A stretch of 12,840 nt of DNA from Alphaproteobacteria bacterium (GTDB lineage Bacteria > Pseudomonadota > Alphaproteobacteria > Rs-D84). Below the pieces are notes generated by a model. That model did no database searches. It worked only from the letters and a program-made list of their open reading frames with translations, and was not told where the DNA came from. The translations under genes were made by a program, and so were the position numbers. The DNA is taken from positions 1 through 12,840 of the forward strand of contig JAKSSZ010000009.1 in NCBI GenBank assembly GCA_024402835.1, in the 5' to 3' direction. Position 1 is the stretch's first letter. Every line of letters begins with the position of its first letter. Shown piece after piece: positions 1-7,180 of the stretch.

Positions 1-483
1 CATGTTACGGCCGTGGTCTGTATCTTCGGGAACTTCCATTTTTAATTTTTCATCTGGATATAATGGGGTCATATCATCAAAAGATATACGATGACGCAAT
101 TTTTCAGGGTCATCACCATTTACACGTTCAATTGTTTCCAACGCAAAATAACGTTCCGCTTCGTTTTGTGGCGCTTGAATACGACCTTCGATATAATCAC
201 CAGTTTTTAAACCATATTTCTTTATTAAATTTGGTGAAACATATAAATCATCTGGCCCCGCTAAATAATTACTTTCTTGTGCGCGCAAAAAGCCAAAACC
301 ATCTTGGATTCTTTCCAATACACCATCACCAATTAAAGTTATAGATTTATCTGCGGCATAAACACGCATAACTGCGAATCGCAATTGTTGAACATTTAAT
401 TGCGAAGGATGTTCAATCCCCATATCTTCTGCCATTTTAAGTAACTGTTTAGGAGACTTTGTTTTCAATTCATTTACATGCAT
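1..483 (-). CDS. rho: Transcription termination factor Rho, N-terminal part (cut by window edge)
   Basis: This is the first 161 residues of Rho, the hexameric RNA helicase that ends transcription of unstructured RNA. It starts at the ATG at 483-481, with an AAAGG ribosome-binding site about ten bases upstream, and runs open through base 1. Residues 4-43 form the helical Rho N-terminal domain (ELKTKSPKQLL...). Residues 48-125 form the cold-shock-like RNA-binding domain, with the Rho signatures DGFGFLR (61-67) and YLAGPDDLYVSP (73-84), followed by ERYFALETIERVNGDDPE (110-127). The helicase/ATPase half, with its Walker motifs, lies beyond the window. The family assignment is secure because these blocks match the known Rho primary RNA-binding site almost word for word. 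No loop insertion is visible in the part shown. A small gene (603-770) lies upstream on the same strand and may share its transcript. Confidence 0.96.
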   Translation of the reverse strand, partial: MHVNELKTKSPKQLLKMAEDMGIEHPSQLNVQQLRFAVMRVYAADKSITLIGDGVLERIQDGFGFLRAQESNYLAGPDDLYVSPNLIKKYGLKTGDYIEGRIQAPQNEAERYFALETIERVNGDDPEKLRHRISFDDMTPLYPDEKLKMEVPEDTDHGRNM

Positions 484-574
484 GATAAAAATACCTTTGT
501 TGAAATTTGCGGAGCAGAGATACCTGACGCAAGTTGATTAGTTTTTTTGAATACGTCTTTGAACCACAAGAAAT

Positions 575-616
575 AACAAGCGTGGGCAGAGTTTATACAA
601 CCCTAGCCTGCTTGTT
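575..616 (-). repeat. Inverted repeat in the rho leader
   Basis: AACAAGC at 575-581 and GCTTGTT at 610-616 are perfect inverted 7-mers separated by 28 bases. They span the stop codon of the small upstream gene (605-603). On the minus strand no T-run follows, so this is not a typical intrinsic terminator in that direction. It could fold in the RNA leading into rho. E. coli rho is controlled by attenuation in its leader, so a regulatory role is conceivable but not shown here. The rest of 484-602 holds no ORF or clear promoter that I can see. Confidence 0.3.
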
Positions 617-770
617 TTTCAGAACTTTTTTTGATATTTAATACGCTAAGATTTATATCACGTTTCATCAATTCAGCAGCGATATTAAATTTAGCCAATT
701 TGCTTTCTTTATTCTTTGCAGAGATTTCCTTTTTCGCTTGGTGCAAAGAATCGAGTTTTGTATTACCCAT
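603..770 (-). CDS. Small hypothetical protein, 55 aa, upstream of rho
   Basis: I do not recognise this protein. It begins MGNTKLDSLHQAKKE and ends KKSSEKQAG. It is hydrophilic, lysine-rich and probably mostly helical, with no signal peptide, membrane segment or cysteine. I place the start at the ATG at 770-768 because an AAAAAGGT ribosome-binding site lies eight bases upstream. A longer reading from 806 adds 12 residues (MLCQRDDKKVND) but would bury that site in coding sequence. A promoter with a perfect TTGACA box lies at 808-836, giving a leader of about 30 bases. The gene is followed at 120 bases by rho on the same strand. Support is the promoter, ribosome site and clean reading frame. Function is unknown, and a nucleic-acid or protein-binding role would be a guess from charge alone. 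Confidence 0.6.
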   Translation of the reverse strand: MGNTKLDSLHQAKKEISAKNKESKLAKFNIAAELMKRDINLSVLNIKKSSEKQAG

Positions 771-807
771 ATCGTTTACCTTTTTGTCATCTCTCTGACA
801 CAACACA

Positions 808-836
808 AGAATAAAACAAAATTATTTTTTTGTCAA
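808..836 (-). promoter_or_regulatory. Sigma-70-type promoter for the 55-aa gene (and perhaps rho)
   Basis: Read on the minus strand, a perfect -35 box TTGACA (836-831) is followed by a 17-base spacer and a -10 box TATTCT (813-808; 4 of 6 match TATAAT). It sits just past the stop of the OmpA-type lipoprotein gene. Transcription would start near 801 and reach the small ORF at 770 first. It is the only perfect TTGACA -35 box at proper spacing that I found. Confidence 0.65.
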
Positions 837-843
837 GTTTATT

Positions 844-2244
844 TTATTCTTCTGTATCAGGTTCATATTTCTCTTCTTCGGTGGTGTATTCTTCCACGAT
901 TATTGGAGAAGAGATTTGCTTTGGTTGTTCAGTATATTGAACCTCTTTCACAACACGAACACGTCTGTTTTCTGCCTTTGGCGTGTTATCTGGTGTTTTT
1001 ACTTTCAAATCTTCTTCGCCGGATGATACTGCTATGATTTGACTGGATGGGATTCCATATTCTATTAACATTTTTCTGACCGCTTCGGCACGACGACCAC
1101 CCAAAGCATAGTTATAAGAATTAGAACCAGCCGTATCTGTATGGCCAACAACAGAAATCTTTACATTTTTATTTTGTTGTGTTGTTTCAACAAGTTTATT
1201 TATGATTTCTTGGTATTCTGGTTTTATATTTGACTTGTCAAAATCAAATCTGATTTCAAATATTTCTTCCATAACATGTTGTTTTGGTTCCAAAGGAATT
1301 TGTTGAACTTTGATGATTGTTTTTTCTTCCCTTTGTGATGGAGTATTTTTATTCAAATCATCCAAACGTTTGTTTATAGCAGCCAATTCAGCACGCATTT
1401 CCATCATCATATTTACAAATTCTGTTTTGGTAACATAATCTTCCATATTTTGTTCAACATGTTGTTCATATTCTTGGGTTGTTGTTTCCGTATCCGTTTC
1501 ATCAGCATCACCAGTTATATTTTGATTTATCACCATTTGTGGTGCCTGTTCCGGAACATTTATATTATTTACGATAACGATACTGTCACGGGTTCTGGTA
1601 ATGCCGGACATTGCAGTTAAATCACGTGTTTCTGGATAATATGTATCTGTTTGTTCCGTAGTTTCAACTGTTAGATTTTCAGATTTAACCTTTGTTGCAG
1701 AAACAACATGTCCATTATTACAATCAGATATTGTTTGTAATGCCTTTTCAAATCTTTCTTTGCATTCTGTGGCTGTATCATATTGACCACTGGCCGTTGC
1801 AGATATCCAACAATCAAATTTTGCCTGTGCTTCGGCGGTAATTTGTGGTTGTGTTTCCACACTGTCATTTTTTAATTCATTTAATAATTTGTTATATGCT
1901 GTATAGATTTCAAATTGTTTATTTTCATCATCTACAATCCAATTATCCAAACTTTCTGGAAATGGTGTTTCACCAGCGAATGCGGTTATTGCCTTTTGTG
2001 CGAACAATTCCCCTATTTCTGGATAACCACTGGTTCGTGCATTATAGATAGCAAAAGAACGATAATTCATTGCAAGCTGATGTAAAAAAGAATCTGTGTG
2101 TTTTGCAGAATATACATCCAACCCTTCGATATAATCAACAGTTGGGGTTGATGGTTGAATCTGCACATTTTCAACATTATTTGTGCCAGCACAACCAGCC
2201 AATAACGCAACAACACCCGATAAACATAAGTATCTATTTAGCAT
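844..2244 (-). CDS. OmpA/Pal-family outer-membrane lipoprotein, 466 aa
   Basis: This is a lipoprotein expected to sit in the outer membrane and bind peptidoglycan non-covalently. A signal peptide ends in the lipobox LAGC with the lipidated cysteine at C18. Alanine at +2 argues against inner-membrane retention. Residues 35-175 form an N-terminal domain with the block AQAKFDCW (139-146), which I associate with alphaproteobacterial OmpA-family proteins. Residues 265-300 look like a coiled coil. Residues 328-434 are the OmpA C-terminal domain: FDFDKSNI (333-340), GHTD with the peptidoglycan-contact Asp D370, the Arg R385 fifteen residues later, and ENRRVRV (425-431). The tail (450-466) is very acidic. 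The start has a strong GGAAGG ribosome site. It is far longer than Pal, and no tol genes are near, so I leave the symbol blank. A cell-envelope tether is the likely role. Confidence 0.88.
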   Translation of the reverse strand: MLNRYLCLSGVVALLAGCAGTNNVENVQIQPSTPTVDYIEGLDVYSAKHTDSFLHQLAMNYRSFAIYNARTSGYPEIGELFAQKAITAFAGETPFPESLDNWIVDDENKQFEIYTAYNKLLNELKNDSVETQPQITAEAQAKFDCWISATASGQYDTATECKERFEKALQTISDCNNGHVVSATKVKSENLTVETTEQTDTYYPETRDLTAMSGITRTRDSIVIVNNINVPEQAPQMVINQNITGDADETDTETTTQEYEQHVEQNMEDYVTKTEFVNMMMEMRAELAAINKRLDDLNKNTPSQREEKTIIKVQQIPLEPKQHVMEEIFEIRFDFDKSNIKPEYQEIINKLVETTQQNKNVKISVVGHTDTAGSNSYNYALGGRRAEAVRKMLIEYGIPSSQIIAVSSGEEDLKVKTPDNTPKAENRRVRVVKEVQYTEQPKQISSPIIVEEYTTEEEKYEPDTEE

Positions 2245-2276
2245 AATTTATTCCTTCCCTTTGATATATACAGTTT

Positions 2277-2305
2277 AGTATACACATTTTTAGAAAATTA
2301 GTAAA
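2277..2305 (-). promoter_or_regulatory. Promoter for the OmpA-type lipoprotein gene
   Basis: On the minus strand, TTTACT (2305-2300; 4 of 6 match TTGACA) and TATACT (2282-2277; 5 of 6 match TATAAT) are separated by 17 bases. It lies in the 79-base gap before the lipoprotein start, so that gene can be expressed independently of the secreted-protein gene upstream. No terminator hairpin is visible between the two genes. Confidence 0.55.
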
Positions 2306-2323
2306 GAGTTTATTTATATGTGA

Positions 2324-3157
2324 TTATTGACCAAGACTATTTAATAAACCACCGCCCAAAGATGGCAACATATTTTTAATACCACCGCCACCACCGATAC
2401 CACCAGCGACAGATGATATAGTTTCAAGCATACTACCAGTTCCAACACCAGCTGAATTGCCAATACTGCCAACTGTTTGTGTTATAAAGTTACCAACGGC
2501 TTCGCGTTTGGCAGCTTTTAATTTAGCCGGAGCGCATTTTTGTGCCTTTTCCCTAATTTTATTAACTTTGGAAAGTTCTGTTTTTGTATAATCTGCGTCC
2601 GTAAAAGAAATTTTGTTAAACACATCGTAAACATTTGATAAATAAACACAGTTTTTATTACCACCGTCTTTACAATATTTAGCAGAACTTACTTTTGGAA
2701 ATTTGTACCATATTTTTTGTTTATCCGATTTTTCACCAAAAACATCATACCATGGTCCCTCTTCTGTGAATTCTTCACCCCATTCTTCCACTTTTGATTT
2801 ATAACAAGTTGTGCTGGAAGTAGAATCCACTTCGGTCCAACATGGTTTTCCAAGTGAACTTGCCAATTCTGCGGCAGAATATTCACCTGTTTTTGCAAAT
2901 TCTTGGATTAATTCGTTTACTGCTTTTAATTCCTCGGATGTTGGTGCGCAATCTTCGGTCATTTGTTGTTGTTGTTCCATTAATGCCTTTACACCACCAA
3001 CAAGCCCCATAACTGTCGGCATAAGACTGGATACAGATTCCATCTTTTCAACCTGTTTAGTTGCAACCGGTGCCGCTTTTTTCACAGTAACCGCACCAAA
3101 CCCGCACACAGGGGCAAAAACAGTGAATATACACAAAATAGAAACTAATTTTTTCAT
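2324..3157 (-). CDS. Hypothetical secreted protein with six cysteines and glycine-rich tail, 277 aa
   Basis: I do not recognise a family. Residues 1-22 form a signal peptide (lysines, hydrophobic core, likely cleavage after GFGA), so the product should reach the periplasm or surface. It has no lipobox or further membrane helix. The mature part has exactly six cysteines (C70, C106, C118, C162, C170, C208), an even number suggesting three disulphides. A glutamine run (61-65) and acidic, tryptophan-containing segments (120-150) lie in the middle. Residues 230-277 are rich in glycine and serine (GGIGGGGG at 252-259) and contain no cysteine. The start has a GAGAG-type ribosome site about five bases away and an extended -10 promoter upstream. 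It is transcribed away from lptC and toward the OmpA-type lipoprotein. A structural or adhesive envelope role is possible but unsupported by any motif. Confidence 0.78.
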   Translation of the reverse strand: MKKLVSILCIFTVFAPVCGFGAVTVKKAAPVATKQVEKMESVSSLMPTVMGLVGGVKALMEQQQQMTEDCAPTSEELKAVNELIQEFAKTGEYSAAELASSLGKPCWTEVDSTSSTTCYKSKVEEWGEEFTEEGPWYDVFGEKSDKQKIWYKFPKVSSAKYCKDGGNKNCVYLSNVYDVFNKISFTDADYTKTELSKVNKIREKAQKCAPAKLKAAKREAVGNFITQTVGSIGNSAGVGTGSMLETISSVAGGIGGGGGIKNMLPSLGGGLLNSLGQ

Positions 3158-3171
3158 ATCTCTCTTGTTCT

Positions 3172-3200
3172 ATTATAACACAAAAATTCCAATAGATAAA
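3172..3200 (-). promoter_or_regulatory. Extended -10 promoter for the six-cysteine secreted protein gene
   Basis: On the minus strand TGTTATAAT (3180-3172) is a perfect -10 with the TGn extension. A poor -35 (TTTATC, 3200-3195) lies 17 bases upstream. Extended -10 promoters often tolerate weak -35 boxes. The lptC operon starts on the opposite strand 68 bases away, so this is a divergent intergenic region. I see no convincing promoter for lptC in it. Confidence 0.55.
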
Positions 3201-3244
3201 TATAAAAATTGCTTTTTTATTCTCAACGCTGTAAAGTTGACATT

Positions 3245-3724
3245 ATGAAGCAAGATAATCGTAAATTTTTTATCTTTTCTAAACATAAACGTTTAACACG
3301 TTTTTTGCGCTTCTTTTTTACCGGTTGGGGATTATTTATGTTGGCTGCTTTGGTTTTTGGTGCATTGTTCAGCAAACAAATTTTATGGACTCCAATACAG
3401 GCAATAAATATGACAGATATTATGAATAACCAATTTAAAATGACAAATGCTACTTTTTCGGGTATAGATAAAGATAAAAATCCTTTTAAAATACATGCTG
3501 TATCCAGCAGACAAGAATACAAATACCCCGACATTATTTTCTTGGAAAAAGTAAACGGCAGAATTACACATTACCGAGAAAATAAAAAAGTCACAGATAA
3601 TGTCTCTGCGAATGGTGGATTATTTAACAGAAAAACAAAACAAATAACTTTGCGTGGAAACGTGTATATTAATTCCACAAATGGTGATAAAATGCTAACA
3701 GATGAATTGGTGATAGAACTATGA
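3245..3724 (+). CDS. lptC: LPS export protein LptC, inner-membrane anchored, 159 aa
   Basis: LptC is the bitopic inner-membrane protein that receives LPS from the LptB2FG transporter and passes it to LptA. A basic N-terminus is followed by one membrane helix (about 22-42) and a periplasmic beta-jellyroll. The segment NQFKMTNATFSGIDKDKNPF (62-81) and the following SSRQ (87-90) match the LptC pattern. The end, RGNVYINSTNGDKMLTDELV (137-156), has the repeat character shared by LptC and LptA. I chose the ATG at 3245; a TTG at 3209 in frame is unlikely. The ribosome site is weak. At 159 residues it is shorter than E. coli LptC (191). The stop overlaps the lptB start (ATGA), so the two are translationally coupled. 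Most relatives have lptA between them, and here it is absent. Confidence 0.85.
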   Translation: MKQDNRKFFIFSKHKRLTRFLRFFFTGWGLFMLAALVFGALFSKQILWTPIQAINMTDIMNNQFKMTNATFSGIDKDKNPFKIHAVSSRQEYKYPDIIFLEKVNGRITHYRENKKVTDNVSANGGLFNRKTKQITLRGNVYINSTNGDKMLTDELVIEL

Positions 3725-4449
3725 AAACGTCAACTTTAAAAATAGAACATTTGTCAAAATCATACGGAAGTCGTGTAATATTACAAGATATTTCCTTGGA
3801 AGCACATCAAGGTGAATCTGTCGGTTTATTGGGGCCAAATGGTGCCGGAAAAACAACCGCTTTTTATTGTATAACGGGTCAAATACCTGCAACAAGTGGA
3901 CATATTTTCTTAAACTCCCAAGATATTACACATTTGCCTTTTTATCAAAGATCCAGATTACATATCGGCTATTTACCCCAAGAAAACAGTGTTTTTCGCG
4001 GTTTATCAGTTGAAGAAAATATTATGGCTATTTTGGAAGTGACAGAACCAAATAAAGACAAAAGACATGCAAAGTTAGATGATTTATTAAAAGAGTTTTC
4101 TATTGAACATTTAAGAAAAAGTCCAGCCACAGCATTGTCCGGTGGTGAACGTCGTCGTGTTGAAATTGCACGTGCTTTGGCAAATGACCCAAAATTTATT
4201 TTATTGGATGAACCATTTGCAGGTATTGACCCCATTGCCGTTGGCGATATACGTTCTTTGGTATCACAATTAAAAAATCGTGGTTTGGGTGTTATTATCA
4301 CGGACCATAATGTTCGTGAAACACTAAGCATCACAGACCGCAGTTATGTATTGCATGATGGTGTTATATTAAAACATCGAACAGCAAAAGAAATTAAAAA
4401 AGATCCAATGGTTAAAAAAGTTTATTTAGGTGATACTTTTACAATGTAA
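3721..4449 (+). CDS. lptB: LPS export ABC transporter ATP-binding protein LptB, 242 aa
   Basis: LptB is the cytoplasmic ATPase that, as a dimer with LptF and LptG, extracts LPS from the inner membrane. All ABC ATPase motifs are present: Walker A GPNGAGKTT (38-46), Q-loop glutamine in YLPQE (Q87), signature LSGGERRR (139-146), Walker B FILLDEP (159-165) with the catalytic Glu E164, and the switch histidine H196 in ITDHN. FAGIDPIAVGDI (166-177) and SVFRGLSVEENI (90-101) are typical of LptB rather than of other ABC ATPases. Length matches the family (about 240). The start overlaps the lptC stop by four bases, which fixes it. eno follows after 29 bases. In many alphaproteobacteria lptB is followed by rpoN; here it is not. 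Confidence 0.96.
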   Translation: MKTSTLKIEHLSKSYGSRVILQDISLEAHQGESVGLLGPNGAGKTTAFYCITGQIPATSGHIFLNSQDITHLPFYQRSRLHIGYLPQENSVFRGLSVEENIMAILEVTEPNKDKRHAKLDDLLKEFSIEHLRKSPATALSGGERRRVEIARALANDPKFILLDEPFAGIDPIAVGDIRSLVSQLKNRGLGVIITDHNVRETLSITDRSYVLHDGVILKHRTAKEIKKDPMVKKVYLGDTFTM

Positions 4450-4478
4450 AACTTGAAAGAAAATTAAAGGAAAGATAT

Positions 4479-5741
4479 ATGTTTACTATACAGAAAATTT
4501 TTGCACGTCAAATTATGGATAGTCGTGGAAATCCAACAGTTGAATGTGATGTTATATTAAATAATGATGTTATGGGACGCGCAGCCGTTCCATCTGGCGC
4601 ATCTACGGGAAGTTTTGAAGCATTAGAATTGCGTGATGGCGGAAATTCATATATGGGCAAAGGTGTATCAAAAGCCGTTAAAAATATAAATGATATTATT
4701 GCACCTGCTTTGATTGGATTTGATGCTGAAAAACAAACAGAATTTGATAATAAAATGTTTGAACTGGATGGAACAAAAAACAAAGATAATTTGGGTGCAA
4801 ATGCTATATTAGCGGTATCTTTGGCAATAAGTCATGCAGTTGCAAATGCAAAAAAAATATCTTTGTATAAACACATAGCAGAAATTTATGGTAATAATAC
4901 TCCAAATACTTTGCCACGCCCAATGATGAATATAATAAATGGTGGTGTCCATGCAGATAATGGTTTGGATGCCCAGGAATTTATGATTATACCAAATGGG
5001 GCAAAAAATATCGTTGAAGCGATTCGTATGGGTTCCGAAGTATTTCACAATTTGAAAACTATATTGAAAAAATCTAAACACAGTACAAATGTTGGTGACG
5101 AAGGTGGCTTTGCACCAAACTTTAATAATTGTCGTGAAGCACTGGATACAATAGTAGAAGCGATTCGTTTGGCAGGTTATGTCCCAGGCACACAAATATC
5201 AATTGGTTTAGATGTTGCTTCATCCGAATTTTATAGTGATGGTATTTATAAATTCGAAGGCCAAAATAAAACATCTGAAGAAATGATTTCTTATTATGAA
5301 AAACTTATTTCTGAATACCCAATAATTTCAATCGAAGATGGTTTAGCCGAAGAAGATTGGGATGGTTGGAAAAAGTTAACAGAAAAAATTGGAACAAAAT
5401 GTCAATTAGTTGGTGATGATTTATTCGTCACAAATCCGGAACGTTTACACAAAGGTATTGAAAATAAAGTTGCAAATGCGATTTTGATAAAAGTAAATCA
5501 AATCGGTTCATTGACCGAAACTTTGCAAGCAATTAAAATGGCACAAGATGCAAATTATGGTGTTATTATATCTCATCGTAGTGGTGAAACCGAAGATACA
5601 ACAATAGCGGATTTAGCAGTAGCAACAAATGCGGGACAAATAAAAACAGGTTCTATGTCACGAACAGATCGTATGGCAAAATATAATCAATTAATTCGTA
5701 TAGAAGAAGAACTGGGTAATAAAGCAAAATATGGTATATAA
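4479..5741 (+). CDS. eno: Enolase (phosphopyruvate hydratase), 420 aa
   Basis: Enolase converts 2-phosphoglycerate to phosphoenolpyruvate in glycolysis, as a cytoplasmic Mg-dependent enzyme. The full family length is present and the active site is intact: the mobile loop SGASTGSFEALELRD (39-53), general acid E208 in GDEGG, Mg ligands D245, E286 and D313, the catalytic base K338 in the signature ILIKVNQIGSLTET (335-348), and SHRSGETED (365-373). An AAAGGAAAG ribosome site lies a few bases upstream of the ATG. The 29-base gap after lptB and the lack of a terminator suggest co-transcription with lptCB, which is not a usual pairing. The stop TAA shares a base with the ATG of a small membrane protein. 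Confidence 0.98.
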   Translation: MFTIQKIFARQIMDSRGNPTVECDVILNNDVMGRAAVPSGASTGSFEALELRDGGNSYMGKGVSKAVKNINDIIAPALIGFDAEKQTEFDNKMFELDGTKNKDNLGANAILAVSLAISHAVANAKKISLYKHIAEIYGNNTPNTLPRPMMNIINGGVHADNGLDAQEFMIIPNGAKNIVEAIRMGSEVFHNLKTILKKSKHSTNVGDEGGFAPNFNNCREALDTIVEAIRLAGYVPGTQISIGLDVASSEFYSDGIYKFEGQNKTSEEMISYYEKLISEYPIISIEDGLAEEDWDGWKKLTEKIGTKCQLVGDDLFVTNPERLHKGIENKVANAILIKVNQIGSLTETLQAIKMAQDANYGVIISHRSGETEDTTIADLAVATNAGQIKTGSMSRTDRMAKYNQLIRIEEELGNKAKYGI

Positions 5742-5947
5742 TGTTATTTGATATAAATGTTATATTAATCATTAAATACATTATTTCTATTTTAATAATT
5801 ATAGGAATTATTTTAACGCCGACATATTTAGCAAGAATCACAAAAAAATCAAAATATGACAGTATGCGTGTCAGATTTGGTTCATGGATATTCTGTTGGT
5901 CTTTTGTCGGTTGGTTATTTGCTTTGATACTTTCAGGAAAAAAATAA
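5741..5947 (+). CDS. Small two-helix inner-membrane protein, 68 aa, coupled to eno
   Basis: A very hydrophobic segment (about 7-27, rich in isoleucine) is followed by LTPTYLAR (25-32), a short basic loop (KKSKYDSMRVR), and a second membrane helix with two GxxxxWxF-like tryptophan clusters (47-64, WIFCWSFVGWLFALIL). The PT..A then W..vGW..AL layout loosely resembles the small superinfection-immunity-type membrane proteins (Imm_superinfect family). I offer that as a weak likeness, not an assignment. Its ATG shares one base with the eno stop (TAATG) and no Shine-Dalgarno is visible, so translation probably restarts after eno. Its own stop lies inside the terminator hairpin. The composition is less like chance because an unselected frame would not give two clean helices and a basic linker. 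Confidence 0.65.
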   Translation: MLFDINVILIIKYIISILIIIGIILTPTYLARITKKSKYDSMRVRFGSWIFCWSFVGWLFALILSGKK

Positions 5948-5975
5948 AAGTGCTTTTTAGCACTTTTATTTTTTT
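5943..5975. terminator. Bidirectional intrinsic terminator between converging eno operon and tyrS
   Basis: A perfect 11-bp stem, AATAAAAGTGC (5943-5953) with GCACTTTTATT (5960-5970), encloses a six-base loop. T-runs follow it on the plus strand (to 5975) and, through the upstream A-run, on the minus strand. The stop TAA of the small membrane protein (5945-5947) is in the left arm. The stop of tyrS (5968-5966) is in the right arm. One hairpin therefore ends both operons and both reading frames. Confidence 0.92.
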
Positions 5976-7180
5976 AACACTTTCAAAAATGTTTTCTTGC
6001 CACGTTGAACCATAATAGAATCTGTTGGTTGGACAATATACTCTTTATCTGTAATCTTGTTTCCATCCAATTGTATTCCACCCTGTTCTATCATACGACG
6101 AGCTTCGGATTTAGAATCAAATAATTTAATTGCTATTAAAAAATCAATTATTGACATTGGTTGATTCATAGCAATAGTTATATTTGGCACATTATCCATA
6201 TTCATACCGCCAGAAAACAAAGCATCAGATGCCTGTGATGCCTCTAAGGCTGCTTGTGTTCCATGTGCAATTTCTGTTGCACAGAAAGCCAAACGTTTTT
6301 TTGCTATATTTAATTCTGCACCACTCAATTTTGATAGTTCAGCAATTTCATCTAATGGTATTTCTGTAAATATTTTCAAAAATTTTTCTACTAAATCATC
6401 TGGGACATTACGAAAATACTGATAATATTCGTACGGAGTTGTTTTATCTTCGTTTACCCATACGGCATTACCCGCAGATTTACCAATTTTGTTTCCATTT
6501 GAATCTGTAATAAGTGCTGTTGATAAAACAAAAACTTCTTTACCACATTTTTTACGAACCAATTCAACACCCATAATCGCATTTCCCCATTGGTCTGCAC
6601 CACATAATTGTAATGTGCAATTATGCTCTTTATACAAAGTTAAAAAGTCAACAGCCTGAAATGTCATATAATTAAATTCCAAAAAAGTCATGCCATTTTC
6701 CAAACGCTTTTTTACGCTTTCCATTGACAACATACGTGGAACAGTAAAATCCATTCCAAAATTACTTAAAAAATCTAAATGACTATAATTTTTCATCCAA
6801 TCATAGTTATCAACCATAATTGCATCAGAATCACCATCACCAAATTTGAAAAATTTAGAAAAAGATTTTTTTAATCCAGCAATATTTTTTGATAAAACTT
6901 CTTCGGTCATAATTGGACGCCCCGTATCACGACCAGACGGGTCACCTATTCTGCCAGTTGCACCACCAACCAAAGCAATCGGTTTGTGTCCATATTTTTG
7001 TAACCAACGCATCATCATAACAGGAACCAAATGTCCAACATGCAAAGAATCTGCCGTTGGATCAGAACCCAAATACGCCACAATTTTTTTATTTTGTAAT
7101 GCATCCATAACAACATCTATATTAGAACATTGATTTATAAAACCACGTTCAACTAATTCGTGTATTAAATCATTTGACAT
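5966..7180 (-). CDS. tyrS: Tyrosyl-tRNA synthetase, 404 aa
   Basis: TyrRS charges tRNA-Tyr with tyrosine. It is a class Ic cytoplasmic homodimer. Motifs in order: YLGSDPTADSLHVGH (36-50) with the HIGH-type box HVGH (47-50), GDPSGR (79-84), the tyrosine-binding helix residues Y171, Q175 and D178 (FNYMTFQAVDF), GADQWGN (194-200), and the KMSKS-type loop KIGKS (231-235). A C-terminal S4 RNA-binding domain covers about 342-404. Length is normal for the bacterial type. The start has AAAGGAACGT just upstream, and this ribosome site lies inside the end of the small upstream gene, which overlaps tyrS by 11 bases. The stop is inside a shared terminator hairpin. No T-box leader is visible, as expected for a proteobacterium. 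Confidence 0.97.
   Translation of the reverse strand: MSNDLIHELVERGFINQCSNIDVVMDALQNKKIVAYLGSDPTADSLHVGHLVPVMMMRWLQKYGHKPIALVGGATGRIGDPSGRDTGRPIMTEEVLSKNIAGLKKSFSKFFKFGDGDSDAIMVDNYDWMKNYSHLDFLSNFGMDFTVPRMLSMESVKKRLENGMTFLEFNYMTFQAVDFLTLYKEHNCTLQLCGADQWGNAIMGVELVRKKCGKEVFVLSTALITDSNGNKIGKSAGNAVWVNEDKTTPYEYYQYFRNVPDDLVEKFLKIFTEIPLDEIAELSKLSGAELNIAKKRLAFCATEIAHGTQAALEASQASDALFSGGMNMDNVPNITIAMNQPMSIIDFLIAIKLFDSKSEARRMIEQGGIQLDGNKITDKEYIVQPTDSIMVQRGKKTFLKVLKK

Noticed and set aside
63..344. Plus-strand 93-residue frame with many histidines
   Set aside because: It lies antisense to rho, whose conserved domain on the minus strand explains the open frame; its composition reflects the reverse of AT-rich codons.
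738..1037. Plus-strand 99-residue hydrophobic frame
   Set aside because: It is antisense to the OmpA-type lipoprotein C-terminus and the small-gene promoter, starts inside the 55-aa gene, and has no ribosome site of note.
3209..3244. Longer lptC start at TTG 3209
   Set aside because: It has no ribosome site and adds 12 residues unlike the family; the ATG at 3245 gives a normal basic N-terminus before the membrane helix.
2811..3248. Plus-strand 145-residue frame
   Set aside because: It is a shadow of the six-cysteine secreted protein, antisense along its signal peptide and N-terminal half, with low-complexity sequence.
4809..5195. Minus-strand 128-residue frame with several cysteines
   Set aside because: It is antisense to eno, whose full active site is on the plus strand.
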